From NCBI GenBank assembly GCA_009733575.1, contig ML769522.1, forward strand, positions 83,384 to 147,383: a stretch of 64,000 bases of DNA, read 5' to 3'. Both the position numbers and the translations under genes were made by a program. Origin of the DNA: Gymnopus androsaceus JB14. Its lineage: Eukaryota; Basidiomycota; Agaricomycetes; Agaricales; Omphalotaceae. Position 1 is the first letter of the stretch; every line of letters begins with the position of its first letter. This document shows, piece by piece, positions 23,931 through 35,586 of the stretch. Under the pieces are notes generated by a model. The model searched no databases. It was not told where the DNA came from and saw nothing but the letters and a program-made list of their open reading frames with translations.

Positions 23931-24464
23931 AGGGAAGTTCTAAGGGTATCGTACCTGGTTCGGAGCAACGAGTGATAAAGGGGTCGTTGCTCCGACCCAG
24001 GTTAGTAAGTAAATTCTCGATCGAACTACGTCGGCATGGGCGCTTGGGCACCATCCGTTAACAGTGACAATGAAAAGATTCATCAGCAGTCCAACTGTAC
24101 TCTCAGCCTTCACCTAGTTGAGCATCTAAAATCCAAAAAATATTGACTCTTGAGCAGTACTCAATCCCCTCATATATAATAAACTCAGATAACTTACCTC
24201 TATGATATGTATGCAAAACTTTGTAAAATTCAATATGAGAATATCAGATTCGATATTATGACCTACATAGTTCCAGCCGTAGCTCGTCCGAGTCGGCGCG
24301 ACCGCGTTGAGGCCTTTGCCGGATTACTCATGGTGGCTGTGCTACTTGACCGCGAAGCGCAGCTTACCACTGGCCTACCCGGAGTACTCATGCGCGCTAA
24401 TCTCGTTCTCAAGCTCAAACTACTTATGCATATGAATGTACACTCAGACTTTAGCCGCAATTTA
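23931..24464. other. unrecognised filler after the truncated copy 1
   Basis: No homology to the 3' part of copy 2. It contains the inverted repeat at 23954-24001 and a locally GC-rich patch (24270-24410) without a supported gene. Confidence 0.4.
23954..24001. repeat. 18-bp inverted repeat
   Basis: CCTGGTTCGGAGCAACGA and TCGTTGCTCCGACCCAGG are inverted copies with one mismatch, separated by 12 nt. It may be the end of a transposon or a short fold-back element. Confidence 0.5.
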
Positions 24465-24601
24465 CATCAGCAAAACCTGTATTTTTGCTTAAGGTCCAGA
24501 GAGCTCCAGAGCTTGACAGCTGTCAACCAAGCTGTCAAACTTCTCCAGAAATGCTCCAAATGTATTGGTTTTTTCCAGCGAAAATACAGGTTTTGCTGAT
24601 G
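24465..24601. mobile_element. MITE, second member of the family (copy b)
   Basis: It has the same CATCAGCAAAACCTGTAT terminal inverted repeat as 22263-22421, bounds 137 bp and is flanked by TA on both sides. It sits just upstream of the second G-domain gene unit. The interior again contains CTCCAGA words. Confidence 0.8.
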
Positions 24602-24794
24602 TAGCTGTCACGATCTTCTCCCATTAATTTTCAACACAGATGGTGCCATTGGACAATTTCTTCATGGATCACACACGCCCAATCTGATTGTGATTTGAAA
24701 AGTCGACGGCAGAGTCAATGCCAATCAGAACAACACGGTTAAAAGCAAGCGATGTACCAAACCTGCACAAATTAACTCTTGACCAAGCAAGGTG

Positions 24795-26829
24795 ATGTCT
24801 GTTATACAAAGGAAGCTTGTTATAGTTGGAGATGCATGTTGCGGAAAGGTGGGTTGATATTGAGCATATTTTGAGGCTAAACGCTCATTGAGGGACAGAC
24901 AGCTTTGATCACACGGCTTGTTTACGGTTTCTTTCAACAAGTCAGTTTTTTTTGCATATTTTGCTTAAGCGTTCAGCTCAAGAAGATACTGTTTCATAGG
25001 CAGATATTCCCACTATCTTTGTCGAAAATCATGTTACCGATATTGAAGTGGATGGGAAGTGTGTTGAGCTGGATTTGTGGGATACAGCTGGATTAGATTT
25101 AGTGGTGGAGTCACACCACTTGAATGATTTACGTAGAGGGAGCTATTCTGATTCACACATCGTTGCCCTGTGTTTTGGCATTGATTCTCCGACGTCACTC
25201 TCCCATGCAGAGGATGAGGTTTGTCAACTATTTCCAATTTTTTTGCATTTTTTTGAAGGGTTATAAATCTAGTTGATCAATCAAGTCAAATATTTCGGTC
25301 GGGATCTCCCTATCATCTTCATAGGCTGCAAAAGCGATCTTAGATATGATCCGAAGATAATCGAGGGACTTAGGAGGTGTGGGCAACGCCCAGTTACATA
25401 TGAAGAGGTTTGTATCTAATATTCAACTGTTTGTCCAAGTCATTAAAAGTCATTTTCCTTCAATTTGCCACTAGGGCATAGCAGTCTCCAGGAAGATTGG
25501 TGCAATGATGTATTTGGAGTGCTCCTCAGCAACAGGTGCTGGGGTCCGTGAGGTGTTTCAAAATGCCACTCATGCAGCACTCCAACTTGAGATGCAATCT
25601 GAACCACAAAAGCTAGCTGGGCTCAAAGGATTGTTTGAGTTTTCCAAAGACAAACACAGGGAGAAGAAGGATCATCCAGTAGCTCCAGTTATTTATTCTA
25701 AGGAAGCAGAGGAGGAAATTACCAGATACTATCTTGCTAGCACTGGTTCTACTGTTCCCCAATCTCTTCAATTATTCAGAATTTTAATTATTGGTAAGAC
25801 TGGTTGTGGAAAGACTACAATCCTCAGCAAGGTGAGCTTCAGTGTTGCATTATGCATAGCTTTACTATTCAGGCTTACTCATGTTCTTATGTAGGTATGT
25901 GGTGGAAATATGGTAAATGATAACAAGATAGTATTCATAAATATCCTTGCTCATATTTTATATTTTATAGGTAGATGTACCAAGTACATCTGTGAGATAC
26001 CACATCCATCTCAAAATAGCTAGTCACTGATTTTTACCAACAGAGGGGTATCCATGATATTGAGAAGGAAATCAAATTTGATGGGAATGACAAGATGGTT
26101 GCTCATGATTCTGAGGGGTTTGAAGCAGGCCACAGCAAAGAGGTTGATGTTGTCAAGAATTTCATTGAACAAAGATCCAAGGAAGAGAATATCAATCTCA
26201 AGCTACATTTGATCTGGTGTGCAATTTCCTACTTTTTTATTTCATTTTAACAAAATATGCTATTAGGTACTGCATGGAAATGAATGCAAGGCCTATACAA
26301 CATGCAGAAAAAGAATTTTTCTCAAATGAACTACAAGGTACTCACTGATGTGATTTATTCAGCCAGTCTAATCATATTATGACACTATTCAGTTCCTGTA
26401 GTTGCAATAATTACCAAGTTCGATGCCTTTGTCCAGGATATTCAGCAAAAAATTGAAGAGGATGCAGAAGGAGAAGGGAAAGAAGTTGATGATAATGAAA
26501 TTGAGGAGGAGGCCATTAAAGAGGCAACAGACAAGTTTGAGAAGCACTATCAGCAACCTCTACAAAGATTGCCATACCCTCCAAGTGCTGTTGTGGCTTT
26601 AGCAGATGGTAAGTAGACAATGATTATGATTTTTGGAGCCACTGAACATTGTGTTATAGTTCACAAGTCAACCCCAGATAATACCCAATTGAATCAATTA
26701 ATCCAGGAAACAATGAATGCGCTAGAGCCTAAGGATCACAGAGCAGCTGGAGAAGGAGAAGAAGCTGAGAAAGTTTCACGATCTCAGCACCTTCTTTGCT
26801 ATTGCCCAGAATGCAGACACAAAGACTAA
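24795..26829 (+). CDS. Rho-like GTPase fused to a second P-loop G domain, copy 2
   Basis: The gene begins MSVIQRKLVIVGDACCGK, joined over an intron to TALITRLVYGFFQQ. The Rho part continues with [37 protein letters not shown] and YLECSS. These are the G1, G3, G4 and G5 equivalents; G4 is CKSD rather than NKxD or TKxD. After a linker (GLKGLFEFSKDK) a second G module has IIGKTGCGKTTILSK, HDSEGFEAG and ITKFDAF, matching a large family of G-domain proteins in Agaricomycetes. A charged E/K-rich segment and QLNQLIQETMNALEP follow. The last exon is uncertain: after NALEPK a second frame (ITEQLEKEKKLRKF) looks more protein-like than the one ending at TAA 26829. The fusion suggests a GTPase-regulated GTPase. 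Cell role unknown. Confidence 0.75.
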
Positions 26830-28107
26830 ACTCATCACATCTACTATGTGCGTAACTCCCAAAGACTAGCTCAGCATGTCAATTTTACTGACTCACTTTG
26901 TACGTACTTCAGAAATGGGATGTTTTGTGAGCAGTATAGCTTCATTTACATGCCATTGTACTGACTAGTGTTGAACAGGGAATTATGACCGACAGTCTAT
27001 TCCATTGGTTCGCAGTGGCCCTTTTATTGATACATGGGAAACAATTTGGACAAAGAGATCAAATGGGTCATTGGCAGTGGCATCATTGCGTGAAAAGGTA
27101 TGTTGGCACTACAGTGCTTGCAAAAACATACTGATTCATCTAATTTTCTTCGTCACTGGCAGCAGCTGGTGTATGAACTAGCTATGCTCGACCACAGCTC
27201 ACGAATCATTGGTTACCCAGGCTCAATATTGCTGAATTACAAGATAGTGACCGGCAGTATATTGCGCGATTATATATATGTCGATCAGAACAACTGGTTG
27301 CAGGTATATCTCAAATCTCAATTATGTTGATCCATGGGATTGACCTCCTCATTTCAATAGACACAACATTGGTAATGGAGAAAATATACATCCACAATAT
27401 TCAAGACAAGGATGAACTCAAGGCTCTGGTCATTTGGTATAATGAGCAGAGCAAGACGGCCAAATATATCCAACAAGAGATAATGAAGCTGTATCACATC
27501 AGGAAGCGCAATGGCTTCAAAATGCCCTCATCCTTTACAACTGAAGCTGCTCGACCCTTGGTCAATATTGTTTGCAATACGGCCACTGGAAGCAATGCTG
27601 TCACAGGAGAATTGAGGAGTCAGAGAATTGAGGAAGTCATATTATCGTTATTAACTCTTGATGTGCATATATGTACCAGTGTACTTAGATGCATTCCTAA
27701 GTTATTGCTGGCTGTCAAGAGGATGTCGAGCCATGGCCTCCAACAGTTATATCGAACAGCTCCTGTATGGTTAGTGGCAATGCACTGCGCGATGAGAGTA
27801 TATACGTATAGAGTTTCCGCTCGATTGCGACATACTTAATGCTGCAAATCTTTGAAAATTTGATCTTTTAATCTGGGGTAACTGGTTGTGGTAAGATGCA
27901 TGTTGACATAATTTCTCCTTTTCGACGATGCATTGGTATAGACGTTGAAAGGAACTGATCATATTTCTCGCTTTGACATTGGTAAGCGCTCTTGGTAGCG
28001 GGCCGCCTTTTAACAACCTTTTAACGATTGAACTTGCACTTGCATGTTCTGCTTGACGCACACCTCCGGATTCCAACGTCGCCTTTTTCTATTCGTTCCT
28101 AAATCAT
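26830..28107. other. possible decayed or unrecognised exons
   Basis: Open segments at about 26990-27100, 27100-27310 and 27360-27840 on the plus strand share a protein-like composition, for example WETIWTKRSNGSLAVAS, NYKIVTGSILRDYIYVDQ and KLYHIRKRNGFKMPSSF. They could be further exons downstream of the G-domain gene or remains of another gene. I do not recognise the family and splice joins are not clean. Confidence 0.3.
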
Positions 28108-29665
28108 ATGGCTCAATATCTCGCTCAGAATCGCATAGATGGGCCATTATGGCTTGAGCCCGACGAACTATTCTTCATTCGAACTCGCCTCGCTGCATCA
28201 GAAACCCGGGCAGAGCACCTTATAAATGAACTAAAGCTCCAAGATTTAGATGAGACTCATACCTCGGAGCTAATCCATCGAAAAGATGCAACGCTCGTCG
28301 AAATCGCTTCTCTTCGAAACATTCTCTCTCCCATCCGTCGAATACCATTCGAAATTCTTTCCGATATCTTCCAGCTTTCATGTCTTCCTGAGGACGGGAT
28401 CTTCACATCCGACTATGATATTGTCCGCTTCACATCCAGAATTTCCTGCGTATGTGTGGCTTGGAGAAGCATTGCGCATAGTACCCCTCAAATCTGGTCG
28501 AAAATCTGTCTGTCAGTGCGCAAGCACCCCAAAGTCTTCGTCGCAGATGTTATTTGGATAAAAGATTGGATCGAAAGGAGTAAAGGTCTTCCCTTGGAGT
28601 TGTATCTAAACTTGGTCATTAATATTGGTGAAGGTCTCGACCGTCAAGCAGCCCAGATCATCAATTCCGTCCTCGCCTTTCGTCACTGTATCCGCTTGCT
28701 AAGCATAACAGCGTTTCCAAAGACATTCCTTCCTCTTTTCCGTCTTCCGCGATCCTCCTTGCCTTTATTGGAGAAAGTGTTTCTTAGCATGTGTTGTCGG
28801 GATTCCGACGCTCGAACTATCCTGAATAGTTTCCCTCGTGGAATCGAAGCCTTCCTAGAAACACCTCAGGTTAAAGCATGTCAGCATCGACGAACCTGAA
28901 GATGCCAGTTCTATGTTGGAAGCCTTGGTGCTTCCACTTGAGCAGTTGACCTCACTCGAAATAAAATCGGTCTCCAAATCGCCGAGCTATCTTGGAGGAT
29001 GCTTTGACCTGGGTTTCTACCAGGAGAGAGTATGCGCGTGTAAATCCCTTGTCAATCTCACACTCGATTTTTCACAACGATACTTTAAACGCGTTTGGCC
29101 TCGCTGACATCTGTCTTACGACTCTGAAATCCCTCGATATATCGTCCATGGGTACTCGAGATGTTGACATCCTACAGGGTCTCACTACACCCCTCCTTGA
29201 AGATTTAACTATTCGATGGGTCGGAAAGAATAGTTCTGCCGACATCTGCTAGAAATGTGATTGGGCTTCAGAATCGTTCTGCAGTTGCACTCTCGTCGCT
29301 TGTCGCTCAACTTGAATACTCTACTCGAGTCCGTCTCGTGATCCAGAACCTATTACGGAACATGTTATTTCCGATCCTCGCTTCATTTCCTACAGTCATG
29401 TCGCTTCGGATCGATGCTACGGCCTAAAGAAAGTGCCAGGGAGCAGAATCTAGTTGCGTACGATGTAAATCCTCTCATTCAAGCCATGATCCACACCAGA
29501 GGTCAGTCCTGGTCATTCAGCTGCAGCCTTCTTCCCAAGCTCATCGATTTCGAGCTGTTTGCCAACATTTATCCTTCGGACCTGCGAGCTCATGGATTCA
29601 TTCGCGTCGGTGGAGGCCAGACAATACGGAGTTGGACGCGTCTGACGATAATGTTCATGGAGTAG
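28108..29665 (+). pseudogene. F-box/leucine-rich protein gene with frameshifts
   Basis: Starts MAQYLAQNRIDGPLWLEP like the three minus-strand paralogues at 47-53 kb. The F-box reads LSPIRRIPFEILSDIF with VCVAWRSIAHSTPQIWSK following, then a Leu-rich C-terminal part. Relative to the paralogues, the frame breaks at about 28870 (one extra base in CAGGTTAAAG), about 29070 (extra T in a T run) and about 29250, so the second half lies in three frames. F-box proteins link targets to SCF ubiquitin ligases. Truncated products are expected if the lesions are real. Confidence 0.75.
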
Positions 29666-29909
29666 CTCGATTGCGAAACCTGAGTTTGCCGGGCGTATGG
29701 ATTTTGGAGCTGTTCAATAAGTTCTAACTTGACCACGTTTACTGCATACTAGAGTAGCGCAAAGACATTAGCTGGATTAACGAACTGTAAATTTCATTGT
29801 TTTGTAGTCGAATACTTATCAAATGTACTCTTGTTCAACCGAGCTCGTTAGAAACATTAGTTGGATACTAAAGTGAGGTGAGATAGCATTCCTACGACTC
29901 TGTACTTCA
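29666..29909. other. convergent intergenic gap
   Basis: Between the F-box pseudogene (+) and the Ugo1-like gene (-). No feature seen. Confidence 0.4.
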
Positions 29910-31457
29910 TTACAACTCGGCCCATCCACTATCTGAATCCTCGCCACCGCTGACTACAGCCAAGATAAACACAATGACACTAGCTCCCAGTCTCATACCC
30001 AAGACCACGATATAGTTGACCGATGCCTGTATTCTTAAAGAAGCCTTCGTCGTCATCCTTCTTCGTGTGTGCAGTATACTGTGATCAGAACCAGCACTAG
30101 CACGACTCGCTCGCCTCTTCTTCGCATGTCGATTAAGCGGCACATCCGAACGCTCTTCAGTAATAATATGCCAAAGCGTGTCAACGACGCCATAATAAGG
30201 CTTCGGACGCAGCTCCACACAACCGTTAATGGGCTTGGCCGTACCCCGAGTCTGCACCTGCAATCTCCTCCTCACAGTCTCGAAAGGCAAGGTCAACAAT
30301 AATCCAATACAGCTCCCAGCGAGCTCCGCGATACCCCAAGCAATCGGATTATTTTCTTCTGTAATCCTTGCGCCGACGTATGACGCGATGATTCCAGGAA
30401 GAGCGAGAGAGACGAGAGGGCGGAATGCACAGTCGATTATGGTCGGGAAGAGCAGGTTGGGATGAAGGTAGATTCCTTTTAATCCTCCCTTCGTCCCGGA
30501 TAATTTGGGATAGTGCGTCTATAGGACCAGAGTAGGATTTATACCTGGGAATGAAGGATTGGACGATCATGCGTGTACGGATGAGGTCGAGAGGGGAGAG
30601 TATGAACCCTGTTATGAGGTGAGATGCGACGGGAAGAAGGATAGGTGGTTGGTGGAATAGCGTATTTGAAGGGAAGAAGAGAGACTGGAGGATGTTGTTG
30701 ATTATGGGTTGGAGTGTTGAAGCCAGGACTTCTGTGGCGCACGAAGTTAGCAGGCCTGATGGATTTTTTAGCATAGTTCAAAATGAATGTAAGAGGTCGG
30801 AGATTTACCTTTCCATAAAGCTAACCAACCTTCGCTTCGGAAACGGCCTATTCGTTTCATCATTCCCCATACACCGTCCTGCGGACCAACAGGTATGATA
30901 TACTCTGGCCTAGAGCCTTCATCTCGAATTGGGGCATGATCATTCCGAGGAATTTCTCGAGAAGTTGTTGATGTTGCTTCGGGATCAGCGAAATACGAGT
31001 CGTCTTCATCTGAGTCACTCGTCTGTACTAGAATGTAAATATATAAGCAGAAATAAACAAAATTTTAGCCTACCTCTTCCTCTTCGGCCACTTCTTGAAC
31101 AAGGTCTGAATCTTGAACGTCTCTCGGAACCCATTGTACTTGAAGAAGCAGCTTGCCGACTTCCCAAGGCATTGCTATAGCAGTACTCGTGTACTGAAGC
31201 ATAGCTGATGCCAGAACTGTCTTGAGAACTCGAATGAGATCAATATCGGAGACGGAAACATCATTCAGGTCGGGAGAAAGGTCGAATATAGAGTTATGAG
31301 ATGCTCCAGAGCGGGATTTCCATTGGAATGGAATTGTACTGGGACCGGGAGTGGAGCTTGAACCAGAAGCAGCTGCGGGAGCTGGGGAAGCCTGCGTAAA
31401 TGACCAAGCTGAAGATGGGTCGGAATAGAGGTCTCGAAGGGAAGAGGACGAGTTCAT
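29910..31457 (-). CDS. UGO1: Ugo1-like mitochondrial outer-membrane carrier-fold protein, frame broken
   Basis: Exon 1 starts at ATG 31457 (MNSSSSLRDLYSDPSSAWSF) and includes LQYTSTAIAMPWEVGKLLLQ. Exon 2 has RPEYIIPVGPQDGVWGMMKR and RFRSEGWLALWK. Exon 3 has LLTSCATEVLASTLQPI, SHLITGFILSPLDLIRTR, RYKSYSGPIDALSQIIRDE, then LLTLPFETVRRRLQVQ, MRLGASVIVFILAVVSGG and the end DSGWAEL. These match fungal Ugo1-type proteins, modified carriers that link mitochondrial fusion machineries. The frame breaks after RDEG at about 30487, where AAGGGAGG has one G more than expected. Two further, compensating shifts occur near 30070 and 29998. See the finding on clustered single-base gains. Confidence 0.8.
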
Positions 31458-32171
31458 TGCATAGTTTTAAGTTACTGTCTGGAGATGATGACGGCGTTCG
31501 GCAGGTTTTGGATGCAGAGACAAACAACGTGCGTCATCAGGTCAGTGTCAGACTCAGTTGTCCTCCAGCAATATTAATCCTCTTCTGGTCCCTGGATCTT
31601 CGCGATTGTGGGGTGTTAGCTCTGGCAACCATAAACTGTCGGAATTCGAAGGGTAACTCCGATAGCACGAAGGGTCATGCCTTCAGAAGCGACTATGGAC
31701 CATCAGATAAAGGACTTGCGGTGCCTCTGCCTCGCCGCTGCCGGATGGTCTAGCTGTATCCTTTCGCACATTTACAAATCGCCTCCGTCGATTCTTCCAA
31801 TTCGAGTTCGTGCACCTACTGTGACGTCCAATGGCAGCTGGTACTAGTTATATTTATTGGCTGAATCCTGTCTGTTCACAACGCTGTTCTGGTGCCTTGC
31901 TCCATCGAAGATTCACTCCGAGTCGGAAATCTGCACTTTGTACTGACCTGTATACTTCCTTAACCACACTAGGGACTTCTTTACGGTGAATACTCATCCT
32001 TTCGACCCTTTTCTGAAGCCAACGATTAAGCAGATACTGTCTACTTACTCTGCACCACTGCCGCCATACTCGGACCCGAAATGAACCTGCACAGCAAGTG
32101 CATCTAGTGAACGGTTTAAAGGACGAGTGGGGCAGCATCTGTTGTAGCCATCGCTCAGCCATCACTCAGCC
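31458..32171. other. divergent intergenic region
   Basis: Shared upstream region of the Ugo1-like gene (-) and secreted gene A (+). About 31850-32171 is repeated upstream of secreted gene B (about 34020-34307), so the duplication of the secreted genes includes their promoters. Confidence 0.55.
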
Positions 32172-33164
32172 ATGTTCTCGAGCTCGAGACTATTTTCTTT
32201 TATTGTCCTTCTAGGACTACTTGCTCTTCAGACACTCGCGCAATCAAATGTAGTCGTGTATAACGCCAGTGTGAGTCTCGTTAGTGCTTAGTATGAACCT
32301 ATACTAGAAAAAAAAATCTAATTTTAACTCCCTACTCGGATGACCGCCTTCATTGTAGTATGACGACCTTACCGCAGACGAATTCGGTATTCCCCTCACC
32401 AGATACGAAGAGTTAGATTACACCAACTGGGATGTCTTCAGTCTCGAACCCCTGGACCTTGCTGCGACTAGTTCTCCCCCGAACCTCATTGGCTTGATCG
32501 ATGGAGCCAACATTGGTTACATGTTCGTCTGACGAATTCGGTATTCCCCTCACCAGATACGAAGAGTTAGATTACACCAACTGGGATGTCTTCAGTCTCG
32601 AACCCCTGGACCTTGCTGCGACTAGTTCTCCCCCGAACCTCATTGGCTTGATCGATGGAGCCAACATTGGTTACATGTTCGTCTCTAATGGACGAATTCG
32701 GTATTCCCCTCACCAGATACGAAGAGTTAGATTACACCAACTGGGATGTCTTCAGTCTCGAACCCCTGGACCTTGCTGCGACTAGTTCTCCCCCGAACCT
32801 CATTGGCTTGATCGATGGAGCCAACATTGGTTACATGTTCGTCTCTAATGCGAGTCGCTCGTTCAACTTGACCGGGTTTTACTTTGGTTGCACGCCGTTG
32901 GATGGCGAGACTTTTTTGGTTGTAGGGGAATCTTGTACAGTGCTAGTGACAGGGTACTCGAACGGACAGCAGATAGCTCAGGGCGAATATTTATATAAGA
33001 GTGTGCTTGCTGATATCGCTGAGCCGCTGCAAAATGTTCCGGGATTGGGCAGAGTGTTCGTGGGTTTGGACGAGGTTAAGTTCCAGGTTGCATCCCCGGT
33101 GGGTGATTTACAGCCTGTACCAGGATTGGATAACCTTCAGTATGTTATGTATGACAAGTTCTAG
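32172..33164 (+). pseudogene. secreted protein A with exon segment in triplicate
   Basis: Exon 1 (32172-32270) encodes a clear signal peptide: MFSSSRLF then a FIVLLGLLALQTLA core ending AQS. An intron ending TTCATTGTAG leads to exon 2. There, a segment running from GACGAATTCGG to TACATGTTCGTCT occurs three times, starting at 32377, 32531 and 32691. The unit lengths (154 then 160) shift frame at each join, and the first join creates TGA. Only the third unit reads on into the rest of the protein (FYFGCT, ESCTVLVTGYSNGQQIAQGEY, VFVGLDEVKFQVAS). The paralogue at 34.3 kb has one copy. Family not recognised; the secreted product resembles a small extracellular beta-rich protein. Confidence 0.65.
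32377..32850. repeat. tandem triplication of a 154/160-bp exon segment
   Basis: Three units start at 32377, 32531 and 32691. They appear identical except that units 2 and 3 include an extra six bases (CTAATG region) at their end. Such identity means a very recent event or an assembly artefact. Confidence 0.9.
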
Positions 33165-34307
33165 CTGCCAATTCCAGTCAGAGGCAGTTGCGTTACATAC
33201 TTTTCCTCGTGTGTTGTAAACTATACTAGGGGTCTGGGCTGATCTCCGAGTTCTAATTCTCTTCCATTCAACACATCATATTCTTGGGTTTAGATTCTCT
33301 ACATTCCCATAGCTTTTAGGAGTCGCACATCAAGTTCTGCGAGAGATGAACTGTGGGACGTGAACAAGTCGCATCGAAGCGTTTGGCAAGTAGAAGGTTT
33401 TGGATGCAGAGACAAATAACGTGCGTCATCAGGTCAATTGACAGGCCAAAGCGTAACTTAAACTTGCCAGCAATCCTTGAGCAATCCTCCAGGAAGGCTC
33501 CTCCTCTGGTTCTTCGCGACTGTGAGGAATTAGCTGACAATGATAAACTACCGGAATTTGAAGGGTAGCTCCGATAGCACGAAGGGTCATCGATGAAGTG
33601 ACTATGGACCGTCAGAAGGTGAACAAGTACTACATTTTGAAGGATTTGCGTGTCTCTGCCTCTCCGCTGCCTGGATTATGAACGGTCTAGTTGTAAAATT
33701 CTTTTCATTCTGTCTCACATTTAGAGATTACTTCCCTCGTACCAGCACTGCCATTTCATTTTCCAGAGCTCCTTCTTGGGCTCTAATCGTTCACCGCTAA
33801 TAAAAAGAATAAATCTGGTGCAAAACGGACCCCAGGCTCTATTACGCCCATGAAGGACTCGATCCTTAATCTCAACACTCAACGTCATCGTACTGGACCT
33901 GTCTGCGGTTACTGAGATGACAAGTCTTCTCTGGTTTACTCTGGTTCTCGGCTGCAGTTATTGAATTCTTCCAATTCGAGTTCGTGCGCCTACTGTGAAT
34001 TCCAATGGCAGATGGTACTAGCTGTTGCCTGACCCCTGTCTGTTCACAACGCTGTTCTGGTGCTTTGCTCCATCGAAGAATGACAAGGAAATCTGCACTT
34101 TGTACTGACCTGTATACTCCGTTAACCACGCTAGGCACTTCCTTACGGTAAATACTTATTCTTTCGACTCTTCTCTGAAGCTAACGGTTAAGCAGGTACT
34201 GTCTACTTACTCTGCACCCTGCCGCCATACTCGGACCCTGCACAGTAAGTGTATCTAGTGAACGGTTTGAAAGACGAGTAATATAGCATCTGTTTCAGCC
34301 ATCGTTC
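33165..34307. other. intergenic between secreted genes
   Basis: Includes diverged copies of the sequence around 31500-31750 (GGATGCAGAGACAAA, GCGTCATCAGGTCA) and of the promoter region of gene A. No extra gene is supported. Confidence 0.45.
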
Positions 34308-35024
34308 ATGTTCTCGAGCTCGAAGCTACTTCCTTTTATTGTCCTTCTAGGAGTACTTGCTCTTCAGACACTTGCGCAATCAAATGTAGTCGTGTATAAC
34401 GCCAGCGTGAGTCTCGTTAGTGCTTAGTATGAACCTATACTACTGGAATCTGATTTCAACTCTCTACTCGGGTGACCGCTTTCATTGTGGTATGACGACC
34501 TTACCACAGACGAATTTGGTGCTCCCTTCACCACGTACGAGGAGTTAGATTACACCAACTGGTCTTCAGCCTCGATCCCCCCTGCCGCAATTAGCTCGCC
34601 CCCGAACTTCATTGGCTTGATCGATGGAGCCAACATTGGCTACATGTTCGTCTCCAGTACAAGCCGCGCGTTCAACTTGATAGAGTTTTACTTTGGTTGC
34701 ACGAGCTTGGTTGGCGGGACTTTGTTGGTCGTAAGGGAATCTTGTACGATGTTAGTGACAGTTTACTCGAACGGACAGCAAATAGCCCAGGGCGAATATG
34801 TATACTACAGTGTGCTTGCTGATGTCGCTGAGCCGCTGCAGAATGCTACGGGATTGGGCAATGTGTTCGTGGGTTTGGACGAGGTTAGGTTCCAGGTTGC
34901 CTCGGTGGGTGATTTACAGCTTGCACCGGGATTGGATAACCTTCAGTATGTTATGTATGATTCAGATAAGTTCTGGCTGCCAATTCCAGTCAGAGGCAGT
35001 TGCGTTACATACTTTTCTCCATGA
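34308..35024 (+). CDS. secreted protein B, splice acceptor altered
   Basis: Exon 1 (34308-34406) encodes MFSSSKLLPFIVLLGVLALQ plus TLAQS, a signal peptide nearly identical to gene A. The donor GTGAGTCTCG is conserved. The acceptor that reads CATTGTAG in gene A is CATTGTGG here (A to G at 34489), so normal splicing should fail. Downstream the frame is open: YDDLTTDEFGAPF, GLIDGANIGYMFV, FYFGCTSL, ESCTMLVTVYSNGQQIAQGE, VFVGLDEVRFQVAS and an end at 35024, longer than gene A. It may use another acceptor (the next AG shifts frame) or be non-functional. Unknown family, probably extracellular. Confidence 0.6.
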
Positions 35025-35586
35025 ATTATCTACTAATAGGCTATAGGGGTTTGGCTTGTACCGACGAACCACCGAATTCAATTCTCCCCATTCAACACAT
35101 CAGATTCTTGAGTCTGGACAAGTTCCCGCAGCTTTTAGGAGTCATGCATCAAAGTTCTGTGAAAGATGAAATGCTGGGACGTGAGCAAATGTTCACCGCG
35201 GCCACAATTTCCGGAAGGTTTATTCAGGTTTATTCTCATCGAAGCCTTGAAGGTACTTACGAAGGAAGGCGCAGCACCAAGGCGGTACCGGGCGCGTATT
35301 CGGCGGCGTAAGTGCTGTCACTACCGTATAACCGAGACCGCGAGAAGAGTCAGGCGTTTTCCCTACTCCTTGCGTCAAATAGGGAAATCTCTCTAGCTTT
35401 ATACCTAGCCAGCTAGCAGAAAGCTCGCCATCAACTCGCGCATAGGTTATAGTTTAACGTCGCGCCTAGGGCACGCGCAAGAAATAAGCGCCGCTGACAT
35501 CACTGTCATTTTGACATCAGGAGGAACACCCACACTTTCATTCTTGCCATCATCATCCCTCTCTTTTCTTTTTCTTTATTCTCACT
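35025..35586. other. upstream region of the tricalbin gene
   Basis: No gene is supported. Pyrimidine-rich sequence (CTCTCTTTTCTTTTTC) precedes the ATG at 35587, common in fungal promoters. Confidence 0.45.

Noticed and set aside
24207..24599. 130-codon plus-strand frame
   Set aside because: Its second half is the MITE at 24465-24601; the first half has no support.
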